This document shows positions 34,581-44,299 of a DNA stretch of 64,000 nucleotides, in pieces; position 1 is the first letter of the stretch; each line of letters begins with the position of its first letter. Position numbers and translations under genes: made by a program. Below the pieces are notes generated by a model. That model had not been told where the DNA came from. It searched no databases and saw only the letters and a program-made list of their open reading frames with translations. The stretch is from Leuconostoc palmae (GTDB taxonomy: Bacteria; Bacillota; Bacilli; Lactobacillales; Lactobacillaceae), in assembly GCF_019656075.1 (NCBI RefSeq), contig NZ_BPKZ01000008.1:39022-103021 (forward strand). The letters are read 5' to 3'.

Positions 34581-35835
34581 ATTGTTCAAGGCTACTGTTA
34601 TTTTTTTGTTTGGCTCTGGCAATAACAAAATTAAATAAGATGTAATTAATAACTATAATAATAGCACTAAAAATAAAAATCCCACGGTAATCAAAAAAGC
34701 TAGCAATTAATGCGCCAGCCATCGGTCCAATGACAGATCCAAGCGAATAAAAACTTTGATTATAACTAAACATACGGCTGGTCATTTCTGAAGGAGAGTT
34801 TTTTGATATTAATGTTTGAATAGCTGGTAGCATGGTGGCGTCACTAATACCAACAATAAATCTGAATAGCATGAGTAGTGTGATACTGCTTATAAATGCA
34901 GTAGGCACAAAGCCAATAATTGCAATCATAAACCCAATTTTAATCATACGTTCAGTACCAATTTGATCGCCAATTCTACCAAAAGGTGGTGCAGCCAGAA
35001 CTGTCGCTATACCAGGCATGGCCGCAACGATACCTGCAATAAAAGTAGTGTTATTAGCGTTGTGCAACAATTCTTGGACAAACAAACTTATAATTGGATT
35101 AATTGAAGTATTAACTGTTTGAACTAACATTGTTGTTACAAATAATCCCAAAATAAATGTTTTATTTGGCAGCGCTTGCCATAAGGTTTTTTGAGAATCT
35201 GAAGAATTCTTTATTGTTACAGTTAATGCATGTGTATCTTCTTTAACTAAAAATAAAGTTAAGAGAAAGACAACAAATAAAATAATACCTGTAATATGAA
35301 AGGCAGTCCGATAACTAAATATACTTGAAAGAGCACCGCCAAATAGTGGTCCAATCAAGTTACCAGCAGTCATTCCGGTAACGATAATACCTAATGCTTT
35401 TCCAGCGTGCTGTTTTGGTGTCTGTGTTGCTATAAGTGCATTTGCATTGGATATGAAACCACCCATAGCACCTTGTAGTGCACGTAAAATGAATAATTCC
35501 CAAACGTTTGTGACATTACCCATTAAAAATAAAATAATAGACATACCAAATGCTGCTCTGAGGAGCATGATTTTACGACCACGTCGATCAGCAATTTTAC
35601 CCCAAATAGGAGAAACAATAGCTGTAACTAAAAATGAAATGGCGAAAACGGCACCAGAGTAAAAACTTAATTCATTGCGATTAAATCTGCCTAATGTTCC
35701 GATATAAAGAGATAGGAATGGCATTACTTCACTCAGAGCCACACCAGTCATAAAAACTCCAAACCATAGTACAAACAAATTACGTTGCCATAGACTTTTT
35801 CTACCAGGCACATCATCACTATTTATTTTTTTCAT
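34579..35835 (-). CDS. MFS multidrug-type exporter
   Basis: 418 residues with 12 predicted helices. The motif-A segment between helices 2 and 3 reads GKIADRRGRKIMLLRA, and LGIIVTGMTAGNLIGPLFGG (helix 5 region) resembles the drug-antiporter motif C neighbourhood. It matches the drug:proton antiporter group with TetA/PmrA-like members; the substrate cannot be predicted. AAAGGTG lies before the ATG on the minus strand. It is monocistronic, divergent from rel and convergent with the carAB-like operon. Confidence 0.87.
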   Translation of the reverse strand: MKKINSDDVPGRKSLWQRNLFVLWFGVFMTGVALSEVMPFLSLYIGTLGRFNRNELSFYSGAVFAISFLVTAIVSPIWGKIADRRGRKIMLLRAAFGMSIILFLMGNVTNVWELFILRALQGAMGGFISNANALIATQTPKQHAGKALGIIVTGMTAGNLIGPLFGGALSSIFSYRTAFHITGIILFVVFLLTLFLVKEDTHALTVTIKNSSDSQKTLWQALPNKTFILGLFVTTMLVQTVNTSINPIISLFVQELLHNANNTTFIAGIVAAMPGIATVLAAPPFGRIGDQIGTERMIKIGFMIAIIGFVPTAFISSITLLMLFRFIVGISDATMLPAIQTLISKNSPSEMTSRMFSYNQSFYSLGSVIGPMAGALIASFFDYRGIFIFSAIIIVINYILFNFVIARAKQKNNSSLEQ

Positions 35836-36004
35836 ATTAAGTGCACCTTTCTTGGATTTTTATATTAATAGTGTAAGCTTAATTTAACTAATTTGCACGC
35901 ATACAGTGCTCAGGTTGTGAAAATATTATATTTTTATTATAATTATACTACGTAAAGCTACGTCATAAGGCATATTGTGGTTTTAAAACAATGATATGTC
36001 TTCC

Positions 36005-36034
36005 GGAGTGATCATGAAGGGAAAAGTGCGTTAA
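36005..36034 (+). CDS. Six-codon leader ORF in frame with rel
   Basis: GGAG (36005-36008) is followed 5 bases later by ATG at 36014, which opens MKGKVR and stops at TAA 36032-36034. It is in the same frame as rel, whose ATG is 15 bases beyond the stop and has no ribosome site of its own at normal distance. The stretch from the leader's AAGGG to the rel ATG contains a weak GTGC/GCAC hairpin. Coding status is inferred only from the ribosome-site layout. Confidence 0.45.
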   Translation, partial: GVIMKGKVR

Positions 36035-36049
36035 AGCACGTTTGTAAAT

Positions 36050-38287
36050 ATGGCAAAAACGAAAATATATTCTGGTCCAGAAGTCATTGATATGGTTAAC
36101 AGTTACATGAGTGAGACAGATGCACTCAAAGTAAAAGAGGCTTACGATTGGGCTACAGAGTTGCATTGTGAGCAAGTAAGAAAATCGGGAGAACCTTATA
36201 TTATCCATCCTATTCAAGTTGCTGGTATTCTGGCTGAATTAAAAATGGATACGGCAACAGTAATTTCTGGTTATCTACATGATGTTGTCGAGGACACGAC
36301 AGCTGAACTAGTAGATGTTGAACACAAATTTGGCCCCATAATAGCTGGCATTATTGATGGTGTTACAAAGATCAGTAAAATTCAATATCAGAGTTCTCAA
36401 GAACAATTAGCAGAAAATCATCGTAAGCTATTGTTGGCAATGTCTAAAGATATACGTGTTATCATTGTTAAACTAGCAGATCGCTTGCACAATATGAGAA
36501 CTTTGAGTGCGCTACGTCAAGAAAAACAGCGTAGAATTGCTAATGAAACTTTGGAAATTTATGCACCACTAGCTGATCGTTTGGGAATTAGCACAATTAA
36601 GTGGGAACTAGAAGATTTATCTTTAAGTTATTTAGAGCCAGAAAAATATCATAGTATTGCCTCTCAAATGAATATGAAACGTGATGAACGTATTCAATAT
36701 GTTGAAACAGCTGTAGTGGAAATTAAGGAAGCCATACAGGGTCTTGAATTATCAAACGTTGATGTTTATGGTCGACCTAAGCATATTTATTCAATTTATC
36801 GTAAAATGACTGATAAACACAAGGCATTTGAAGAAATATATGATTTGTCGGCTGTACGAATCTTGACAGACACAATCCCAGACACTTATGCGGTTTTGGG
36901 TGCCATTCATTCAAAGTGGATGCCACTGCCAGGACGATTTAAGGATTATATTGCTCTACCTAAAGCTAATGGTTATCAAAGCCTACATACAAGCGTAGTT
37001 GGACCGGGTGGCAGACCTTTAGAAGTTCAAATTCGAACACACCACATGCATGAAGTGGCAGAATTTGGTGTTGCTGCACATTGGGCTTATAAAAAAAATA
37101 AAGGTTCTAATAAAGAAGCGAAAGTTAATGATCAAAATGAACAAACACTGAATGTTATTCAGGGAATTTTAGAACTGCAAGAAGATGCCAAAAATGCAGA
37201 AGATTTTATGGATGGTGTTCAGGGTGACTTATTTAGTGATCGCGTTTATGCTTTTACTCCAAAAGGTGACGTTTTTGAGTTGGCTAAAGGGGCAGGTCCA
37301 CTAGATATGGCTTTTTCTATCCACACTAATGTTGGTATTAAAACAATAGGGGCTAAAATTAATGGTCGTATTGTACCATTGGATTATAAAATTAAAACCG
37401 GTGATATTATTGAAATTATTACTAGTAGCACAGCAAAGCCAAGTAGAGATTGGTTGGATCTCGTTTCAACAAGACGTGCACGTAATAAAATCAAGCAATA
37501 CTTTAAGCAACTTAATCGCAATGACAATATTGAAGCGGGAAAGGATTTGCTTACAAGAAGTCTTCATGAAATGGGCTTTGAAGCTAATGAGATTTTAGTT
37601 ACGGAAAAGCTAGTTAAGACTTCAGAAGTTTTGCATTATAATTCTTATGAAGATATGTTAGCTGCCATAGGTTACGGTGACGTTGCTGCCCCCGGTGTTG
37701 CTAATAAATTAACCGAAGATATTCGTGAAGCTCAAGAAGCAGCTAAAACAGCTGAGCTACAGCGTGAGATGCTTGAAGAAGGCCATGAAATCAAGCGTGT
37801 TGAAACAGCATTAACCCAACGTCAAAAATCTTCTGCTGATGACATTGTTATTGCTGGTGTTGATAACTTACTTGTTCGCTTAGGACGTTGTTGTACACCG
37901 GTACCAGGTGATCAAGTAAAAGGCTATATTACTAAGGGACGAGGTATTTCTGTTCATCGTGTTGGATGCCCAAATATCAGAGCAGCTGAAAATCAAGGTC
38001 AAAGATTAGTTGATGTAGAATGGGAAGATGAAAATGGCCTAAAACCTAACTATGATGCGGATTTAACTGTTCATGGAGAAAACAGAAATGGCCTGTTAAA
38101 TGATGTACTGAGATCAATTAATACACGAACAAAGTATGTTAATTCCGTTAATGGGCACGCAACTAAAAATGGTATGGCGCAAGTGTCGCTTTCAATTGGC
38201 GTTAAAAACACAGAACAATTGACGGCCATAATGGATGCGTTGAATAACTTACCAGCGGTTTATGATGTGGAACGTACTTTTCATTAA
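36050..38287 (+). CDS. rel: Bifunctional (p)ppGpp synthetase/hydrolase
   Basis: Makes and degrades the stringent-response alarmone. 745 residues, full-length Rel. N-terminal HD hydrolase domain (HPIQVAGIL, HDVVEDT, KLADRLHNMRTL), synthetase domain (YGRPKHIYSIYRKM, then PKANGYQSLHTSV), TGS domain (VYAFTPKGDVFELAKGAGPLDMAFSIH starts near 400) and C-terminal ACT domain (LTVHGENRNGLLNDVLRSI). The ATG at 36050 is the only in-frame start near the family N-terminus; the nearest ribosome sites lie 27-41 bases upstream around a six-codon leader ORF. dtd follows, as in many Firmicutes. Confidence 0.96.
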   Translation: MAKTKIYSGPEVIDMVNSYMSETDALKVKEAYDWATELHCEQVRKSGEPYIIHPIQVAGILAELKMDTATVISGYLHDVVEDTTAELVDVEHKFGPIIAGIIDGVTKISKIQYQSSQEQLAENHRKLLLAMSKDIRVIIVKLADRLHNMRTLSALRQEKQRRIANETLEIYAPLADRLGISTIKWELEDLSLSYLEPEKYHSIASQMNMKRDERIQYVETAVVEIKEAIQGLELSNVDVYGRPKHIYSIYRKMTDKHKAFEEIYDLSAVRILTDTIPDTYAVLGAIHSKWMPLPGRFKDYIALPKANGYQSLHTSVVGPGGRPLEVQIRTHHMHEVAEFGVAAHWAYKKNKGSNKEAKVNDQNEQTLNVIQGILELQEDAKNAEDFMDGVQGDLFSDRVYAFTPKGDVFELAKGAGPLDMAFSIHTNVGIKTIGAKINGRIVPLDYKIKTGDIIEIITSSTAKPSRDWLDLVSTRRARNKIKQYFKQLNRNDNIEAGKDLLTRSLHEMGFEANEILVTEKLVKTSEVLHYNSYEDMLAAIGYGDVAAPGVANKLTEDIREAQEAAKTAELQREMLEEGHEIKRVETALTQRQKSSADDIVIAGVDNLLVRLGRCCTPVPGDQVKGYITKGRGISVHRVGCPNIRAAENQGQRLVDVEWEDENGLKPNYDADLTVHGENRNGLLNDVLRSINTRTKYVNSVNGHATKNGMAQVSLSIGVKNTEQLTAIMDALNNLPAVYDVERTFH

Positions 38288-38326
38288 TTTGTTAGTTGTA
38301 ATTTAATTTTGATAAGGAGTGAGTTT

Positions 38327-38776
38327 TTGAAAGTTGTTCTACAGCGAGTTAAACATGCTCAAGTCTCGGTTGATCAGAAAATGATTGGTGCTATTAATAA
38401 AGGCTTTTTGCTTTTCGTTGGTGTAGCAGATGAAGACACACAGGAAGATATTGATTATCTGGTTAAGAAAATTTCACAATTGCGTATTTTTGAAGATGAC
38501 AACGGTAGAATGAATTTAAGTATTCAGGATATCAAAGGTAGTTTATTATCTATTTCGCAGTTTACTTTGTTTGCCGATACAAAAAAAGGCAATCGGCCAA
38601 GTTTTACAAAGGCAGGGCATCCTGATTTTGCAAGTAAAATGTATGATTTATTTAATCAACAGTTAGTAGAGAAAACTGGTTTAATCGTTGAAACTGGTGA
38701 GTTTGCTGCTGAAATGCAAGTTTCGTTGATTAATGATGGACCGGTGACAATTATGTTTGACACAACACAAAAATAA
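38327..38776 (+). CDS. dtd: D-aminoacyl-tRNA deacylase
   Basis: Removes D-amino acids mischarged onto tRNA. 149 residues. The start is TTG at 38327, 7 bases after AAGGAG, giving the family N-terminus [15 protein letters not shown]; the upstream TTG in the same frame would precede the ribosome site. Signature motifs: [21 protein letters not shown] (residues ~73-93) and the C-terminal Gly-cis-Pro motif [12 protein letters not shown]. It is downstream of rel with a terminator behind it. Confidence 0.94.
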   Translation: MKVVLQRVKHAQVSVDQKMIGAINKGFLLFVGVADEDTQEDIDYLVKKISQLRIFEDDNGRMNLSIQDIKGSLLSISQFTLFADTKKGNRPSFTKAGHPDFASKMYDLFNQQLVEKTGLIVETGEFAAEMQVSLINDGPVTIMFDTTQK

Positions 38777-38800
38777 AAAGCAACCAATTGGTTGCTTTTT
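38775..38800. terminator. Bidirectional terminator between dtd and plsY
   Basis: 11-bp stem AAAAAGCAACC / GGTTGCTTTTT with an AATT loop, working on both strands. Confidence 0.9.
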
Positions 38801-39407
38801 ATTTTTTATGTAACATATAATACAATCCGAATGGAATCGTACTTTCTGTACCATTGAGAATTCGTTTAATGTTGGATCTATGCCTGTAAAAAACAAAACC
38901 TGTTAAGGTAATCGCAACTATTATTAAAATAATATCCTTATAGTAGAAAGAAATGATTACAGCTACTGTGAAACCAATCATTGAACTTACTGATACCATA
39001 GATGTTAACAATAACATAAGTATAAATACGACGACAATTATGAAAAAAAATTGAGGATTATAAGCTAATAGGACACCTGCTGATGTTGCTACTGCTTTAC
39101 CACCCTTGAACTTAATCCAGATTGAGAAAGTATGACCAATGATAGCTGCTATACCGATAATCATTGGATTAATATTGCTATGGAAAATTAGTGGTAATAA
39201 TCCGGCAACTGTACCTTTAAGTAAATCGAGTAATAATGTGATGGTACCCGGTACAGGACCTAAAACTCGAAATGAATTTGTTGTACCAATATTACCAGAT
39301 CCCTCATCACGAATATCTTTATGATAAAATATTTTTCCTATCCAAAAACCTGGAACCATAGCTCCTAATAAATAAGATAAAATAAACATAATTATAATTA
39401 AAATCAT
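38799..39407 (-). CDS. plsY: Acyl-phosphate:glycerol-3-phosphate acyltransferase PlsY
   Basis: First membrane-bound acylation of glycerol-3-phosphate in phospholipid synthesis, using acyl-phosphate. 202 residues with five or more helices. The three PlsY motifs are visible: GSGNIGTTNSFRVLG (about 38-52), the KFKGGKAVATSAG segment (about 101-113) and FYRHRSNIKRILNGTE near the end. AGGAG lies before the ATG on the minus strand. Its divergent arrangement with parE-parC is conserved in lactic bacteria. Confidence 0.94.
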   Translation of the reverse strand: MILIIIMFILSYLLGAMVPGFWIGKIFYHKDIRDEGSGNIGTTNSFRVLGPVPGTITLLLDLLKGTVAGLLPLIFHSNINPMIIGIAAIIGHTFSIWIKFKGGKAVATSAGVLLAYNPQFFFIIVVVFILMLLLTSMVSVSSMIGFTVAVIISFYYKDIILIIVAITLTGFVFYRHRSNIKRILNGTESTIPFGLYYMLHKK

Positions 39408-39531
39408 TTTTTAAACTCCTCATTATCATGCGTAAACGCAAAGACAATTTTATCATAAAAAATAATGGTAAAGGTGGTGAACTTAACTAATTATTAGATT
39501 TAATACTTGTCAGAAGTCTAATTTTAATCTA

Positions 39532-39580
39532 TGATAATATAGATTAGCGCTATGCATCCAGTCAGTTAACTGATGCATAG
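39532..39580 (+). promoter_or_regulatory. parE promoter with a hairpin at the start of its transcript
   Basis: Extended -10 TGATAATAT (39532-39540) predicts an RNA start near 39547. A 12-bp stem with one bulged C (39550-39562 with 39569-39580) would form right at the 5' end of the message. Confidence 0.5.
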
Positions 39581-39621
39581 TGTATTAAATGTTTTAAATT
39601 TAGAAAGATAAAGAGTTATTC

Positions 39622-41685
39622 ATGGCAGAAAAAAATCACTATGATTCAGATTCAATTAAAATATTAGAAGGTTTAGAAGCTGTACGTAAGCGTCCGGGGA
39701 TGTATATTGGTTCAACAGACGGACGTGGATTGCATCATCTAGTTTATGAAATAGTAGATAATGCTGTTGATGAGGCATTAGGTGGTTATGGTAAAGATAT
39801 TCGTGTAACAATTCATAAAAACAATGCCATAACTGTTCAAGATTTTGGACGTGGTATGCCAGTTGGTATGCATGAATCTGGCAAACCAACGCCAGAAGTT
39901 ATTTTAACAGTACTTCACGCCGGTGGAAAATTTGGACAGGGTGGATACGCCACTTCTGGTGGACTTCATGGTGTAGGATCATCAGTTGTCAATGCACTTT
40001 CTGAAAGCCTTCAAGTTACCATTGTTCGCGATGGGCATAAGTGGCAAGAAGACTTTATTCAAGGTGGACAACCAGTTGGTACATTGAATGATTTGGGTGT
40101 AACTAAAGAGCACTCTGGTACTACTGTTACATTTAAACCAGATGCTTCTATATTTAGTGCGACAGTTTATAAATATGATACACTGTCAGAACGCCTAAGA
40201 GAATCAGCTTTTCTAATGTCTGGTGTTAAGTTTACATTAACTGATGAACGGGTTTCACCTAAACGTGTTGAAACTTATCACTATGAAAAAGGCCTTGAAT
40301 CTTTTGTAAACTTTTTAAATGAAGATAAAGAAACTATTGGTCCTGTTATGAACTTTGAAGGACAACAAGAAGGGCTAATTGTTGATGTTGCAGCACAATA
40401 CAACGATGGTTATTCTGAGACATTATTATCTTTTGTTAATAATGTTAGAACACAAGATGGTGGAACACACGAGGTAGGATTTAGAACAGCTTGGACAAAG
40501 GCATTTAATGAATATGCCAGAAAAATAAGTTTGTTAAAAGATAAAGATAAAAATCTTGAAGGTAGTGATGTTCGAGAGGGCTTGTCGGCAGTTATTTCAT
40601 TACGCGTGCCAGAGCAGTTTTTACAATTCGAAGGACAAACAAAAGATAAATTAGGAACTCCTGAGGCACGTGGTATCGTTGATTCAGTAGTCAACGAAAC
40701 ACTTGGACGCTTTTTAATGGAAAATGGCGATTTTGGTCAAAATATTATTAGAAAAGCTATCCGTGCCCGTGAAGCTCGCGAAGCCGCTCGTAAAGCTCGT
40801 GATGAGAGCCGCACAGGTAAAACAAAAGGTCAAAAAGATCGACTTTTATCTGGCAAATTAGCACCAGCACAGTCTAAAAATGCTGAACGAAATGAACTTT
40901 TTTTGGTTGAGGGGGACTCGGCTGGTGGTTCAGCCAAACAAGGTAGAGATCGTAAATTCCAAGCAATATTGCCTTTGCGAGGAAAAGTATTAAATACCGA
41001 AAAAGCTAAGTTAGCAGATATTTTGAAAAATGAAGAAATTTCTACGCTTATCTATGCTATTGGCGGTGGTGTAGGCCCTGATTTCAAAGTCGAAGATACA
41101 GCATTTAATAAAATTATTATTATGACTGATGCCGATGATGATGGCGCGCATATTCAAACACTATTATTGACTTTCTTTTATAAATATATGCGTGCTTTAA
41201 TCGAAGCGGGACGAGTATACATTGCACTACCACCGCTTTATCGTGTAAAGTACACGTCTAAAAAAATTGAGGATCAATTTGCTTGGACCAATGATGAGCT
41301 TGAAACTATTACTAGTCAAAATGATTCTAGATATGAATTGACTCGTTTTAAAGGGTTAGGTGAGATGAATGCACCTTTACTATGGGAAACGACGATGAAT
41401 CCAGAGACTAGAACATTAATACGTGTGCGTATAGATGATGCTGTACTAGCTGAGAAACGTGTTACTACGTTAATGGGTGATAAGGTTGAGCCAAGGCGTG
41501 AGTGGATAGAAGCTAATGTACATTTTACGCTTGATGAAGCTGGATCAATTTTGGATACTGTAGATGGTGAGACACGTAATGCTAGTGCAGTTTTTGAAAA
41601 GGTGCGCCAAAAAGAAAAAAATATTGACAAGATACCTAAAACATCCGAGCCAATGATTACTAATTGGCAAGATAAAGAAGACTGA
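39622..41685 (+). CDS. parE: DNA topoisomerase IV subunit B
   Basis: ATPase subunit of topoisomerase IV, which decatenates daughter chromosomes. 687 residues. GHKL ATPase motifs: EIVDNAVDEAL, VQDFGRGMPVG, GGLHGVGSSVVNAL; toprim motifs: EGDSAGGSAKQGRDR and the acidic DADDDGAHI. Assigned ParE rather than GyrB from its position next to plsY and parC; the N-terminus IKILEGLEAVRKRPGMYIGST is common to both. A long perfect hairpin separates it from parC. Confidence 0.95.
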   Translation: MAEKNHYDSDSIKILEGLEAVRKRPGMYIGSTDGRGLHHLVYEIVDNAVDEALGGYGKDIRVTIHKNNAITVQDFGRGMPVGMHESGKPTPEVILTVLHAGGKFGQGGYATSGGLHGVGSSVVNALSESLQVTIVRDGHKWQEDFIQGGQPVGTLNDLGVTKEHSGTTVTFKPDASIFSATVYKYDTLSERLRESAFLMSGVKFTLTDERVSPKRVETYHYEKGLESFVNFLNEDKETIGPVMNFEGQQEGLIVDVAAQYNDGYSETLLSFVNNVRTQDGGTHEVGFRTAWTKAFNEYARKISLLKDKDKNLEGSDVREGLSAVISLRVPEQFLQFEGQTKDKLGTPEARGIVDSVVNETLGRFLMENGDFGQNIIRKAIRAREAREAARKARDESRTGKTKGQKDRLLSGKLAPAQSKNAERNELFLVEGDSAGGSAKQGRDRKFQAILPLRGKVLNTEKAKLADILKNEEISTLIYAIGGGVGPDFKVEDTAFNKIIIMTDADDDGAHIQTLLLTFFYKYMRALIEAGRVYIALPPLYRVKYTSKKIEDQFAWTNDELETITSQNDSRYELTRFKGLGEMNAPLLWETTMNPETRTLIRVRIDDAVLAEKRVTTLMGDKVEPRREWIEANVHFTLDEAGSILDTVDGETRNASAVFEKVRQKEKNIDKIPKTSEPMITNWQDKED

Positions 41686-41704
41686 GTCTATTGTACTAGT
41701 TGAC

Positions 41705-41752
41705 TAATGACGTAAATACCGTGTACAATTGTGCACGGTATTTACGTCATTA
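41705..41752 (+). repeat. Long perfect hairpin between parE and parC
   Basis: 19-bp perfect inverted repeat (41705-41723 with 41734-41752), extendable to 22 bp with one T-G pair and an AATT loop. No real T-run follows. It could be an RNase III-type processing site, a partial terminator or a DNA cruciform. Confidence 0.75.
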
Positions 41753-41765
41753 ATTTAATTTATTT

Positions 41766-41813
41766 GAGAGGAAAGCTATTCACTAGCATTAGCTTATGTG
41801 AGCAATAAAATAT
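41766..41813 (+). promoter_or_regulatory. Distant ribosome site upstream of parC
   Basis: GAGAGGAAA at 41766-41774 is 39 bases from the parC ATG with no nearer good site and no start codon at normal distance. AAGCTA (41773-41778) can pair with TAGCTT (41790-41795), shortening the gap. Confidence 0.45.
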
Positions 41814-44252
41814 ATGGTAGATCGTATAACTGAACTATCACTAGAAACAGTGATGGGTGAACGCTTTGGGCGTTATTCAAAATATATTATTCAAGAACGT
41901 GCATTACCTGATATTCGAGATGGATTGAAGCCTGTGCAACGTCGTATTTTATTTGCAATGGATCAAGATGGCAATACTTATGATCATCCTTATCGTAAGT
42001 CTGCAAAATCTGTTGGAAATGTTATGGGAAATTTTCATCCCCATGGCGATTCATCCATTTATGAAGCGATGGTACGTTTATCTCAAAACTGGAAAGTTAG
42101 AGAACCGCTGATTGATATGAATGGAAACAATGGGTCAATTGATAATGATCCGGCGGCAGCAATGCGATATACAGAAGCGCGTCTGTCAAAAATAGCTGGT
42201 GAAATGATGTCTGATTTAGGTCAAGATACTGTTGATATGGTCTTGAACTTTGATGACACGACTTATGAACCAACTGTCCTACCATCTCGAATCCCTAGTT
42301 TATTAATCAATGGTGCAACAGGTATTTCTGCTGGCTATGCTACTGAAATTCCACCACATAATTTAAAAGAAATTAACTCAGCACTTGTTTACTTGTTAGA
42401 TCATCCAGATGCAACTCAATCTGTACTTATGCGATATATCAAAGGACCAGATTTTCCTACCGGAGGTATTATACAAGGACTAGATGGTATAAAAAAAGCT
42501 TATAAGACTGGTCGTGGTAAAATAGTTGTACGTGCAAAAACGACAATTTCAGATCTTAAGGGTGGCAAGAAGAAAATTGAGATAACTGAACTTCCTTATG
42601 AAGTTGTGAAGTCAACTTTAGTGTCTAAAATGGATGCTATTCGCTTAAATAAAGAAGTTGCTGGTATCACAGAAGTACGTGATGAATCAGATCGTGAAGG
42701 TATGTCAATTGTTATTGAGTTGAGTAAAGATTCTAATGCCGAGGGGATCCTAACTTACTTATTCAAAAAAACAGACTTACAAATTTCTTATAACTTTAAT
42801 ATGGTGGCGATTCATGATCAACGCCCTGTGCATGTGAGTTTAAAGCAAGCACTTGAAGCATTTATTGATTTTAGAAAAGATATTGTTTTGAAACGCTCCG
42901 CATATGAGCTTGCTAAAGCACAATCTAGACAGCATATTGTTGAAGGCTTAATTCGTATGCTATCTATTTTAGACGAAGTTGTGGCAACGATTCGTGCCTC
43001 AAAAAATCGTAAAGATGCAACGCAAAATTTGATTGATCAGTACCATTTTACTCAACCACAAGCTGAAGCTATTGTTACTTTACAGCTTTATAGGCTGACA
43101 AACACTGATGTTACGCAATTAGAAGAAGAATTTGCTTTATTAAGTGAGAAAATAAAACATTTGCTTCGTGTGATTAATGAAGAGGAGGCATTAAAAGATG
43201 TTATCCGTGAAGAGATTTTACTCATTACACAAAAATATAGTTCGGCAAGGCGTTCAGAAATTGAAGCAGAAGTAGAAGACTTAGTAATTGATAAAGCTGT
43301 AACAATTGCTGAAGAAGATGTTCAAGTTTTGGTATCAAGAAATGGTTATTACAAACGAGCATCTATCAGATCGTACAAGGCTTCTGATTCAGACAATGGT
43401 TTGGCTGAAGACGACTTATCAGTATTTGAAGGGCAATTAAATACAACCCAACACTTGTTTATGTTTACTAACAAGGGAAATATGATATATCGTCCAGTTT
43501 ATGAATTACCAGATTCAAAATGGAAAGATACGGGAGAACACTTTTCCCAACAATTATCTAATTGGCGAAGTGATGAATTTGTTATTAAAGTAATACCTAT
43601 AAGCGATATTAATCAAGGCGGTGCGTTCACCATTATTACCAATGATGGATTTATTAAACAAACTGCGTTGCTTGATATGGTACCAAAAGCCTATAGGAAA
43701 AAGACAGCGATGGCAATAAAGTTAAAAAGTGATGCAAGTTATGTCGTTAATGTTGGTTACTTTGGGGCTGAAACCAAGTCAGAAATATTACTATTATCAC
43801 ATCATGGTGTAGGATTGAGGTTTAATATAAAAGAGGTTCCTGAAATTGGACCACGAACTTCTGGTGTTAAAGCAATGGATTTACGTAATGACGATACAGT
43901 TAAAGTAGCCATCTTTATTACTGATCCAAGTCAACAAGTTGCAATTGTTGCAGAAAACGGAGCATTTAAATATATGCCAGTTTCTGAAATTAATTTATCT
44001 AAGCGTGCTAATAAAGGGTTGTTAATTTTTACTCAGAAAAAAACGGCGCCATACAGGGTAGCAACTGGTACAATATTTGATACGAATACATTAGCTCTAG
44101 AAATATTAACCAAGAGATGGCAAACACAAGAATTACAATTAAGTGATTATAAACCATCTCAGAGAGTAGGAAATGGTCAATATGTTGTGGATATTAATAA
44201 AATCGGTGAACCTTGGATGATTAAACCAGTATCTATGATTACTGTAAAGTAA
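41814..44252 (+). CDS. parC: DNA topoisomerase IV subunit A
   Basis: Breakage-reunion subunit; partner of ParE. 812 residues. The N-terminus ELSLETVMGERFGRYSKYI and ERALPDIRDGLKPVQRRIL are typical. The quinolone-resistance region reads HPHGDSSIYEAMVRLSQ, with the catalytic tyrosine in AMRYTEARLS near residue 120. The C-terminal half is the beta-propeller DNA-wrapping domain (weakly conserved GxxK/R repeats). The annotated ATG gives the correct family N-terminus although its ribosome site is unusually far away. Confidence 0.96.
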   Translation: MVDRITELSLETVMGERFGRYSKYIIQERALPDIRDGLKPVQRRILFAMDQDGNTYDHPYRKSAKSVGNVMGNFHPHGDSSIYEAMVRLSQNWKVREPLIDMNGNNGSIDNDPAAAMRYTEARLSKIAGEMMSDLGQDTVDMVLNFDDTTYEPTVLPSRIPSLLINGATGISAGYATEIPPHNLKEINSALVYLLDHPDATQSVLMRYIKGPDFPTGGIIQGLDGIKKAYKTGRGKIVVRAKTTISDLKGGKKKIEITELPYEVVKSTLVSKMDAIRLNKEVAGITEVRDESDREGMSIVIELSKDSNAEGILTYLFKKTDLQISYNFNMVAIHDQRPVHVSLKQALEAFIDFRKDIVLKRSAYELAKAQSRQHIVEGLIRMLSILDEVVATIRASKNRKDATQNLIDQYHFTQPQAEAIVTLQLYRLTNTDVTQLEEEFALLSEKIKHLLRVINEEEALKDVIREEILLITQKYSSARRSEIEAEVEDLVIDKAVTIAEEDVQVLVSRNGYYKRASIRSYKASDSDNGLAEDDLSVFEGQLNTTQHLFMFTNKGNMIYRPVYELPDSKWKDTGEHFSQQLSNWRSDEFVIKVIPISDINQGGAFTIITNDGFIKQTALLDMVPKAYRKKTAMAIKLKSDASYVVNVGYFGAETKSEILLLSHHGVGLRFNIKEVPEIGPRTSGVKAMDLRNDDTVKVAIFITDPSQQVAIVAENGAFKYMPVSEINLSKRANKGLLIFTQKKTAPYRVATGTIFDTNTLALEILTKRWQTQELQLSDYKPSQRVGNGQYVVDINKIGEPWMIKPVSMITVK

Positions 44253-44299
44253 ATAAATTTGATAAAATAAAAGTATAATTAACTAGGAGATATAAAATA

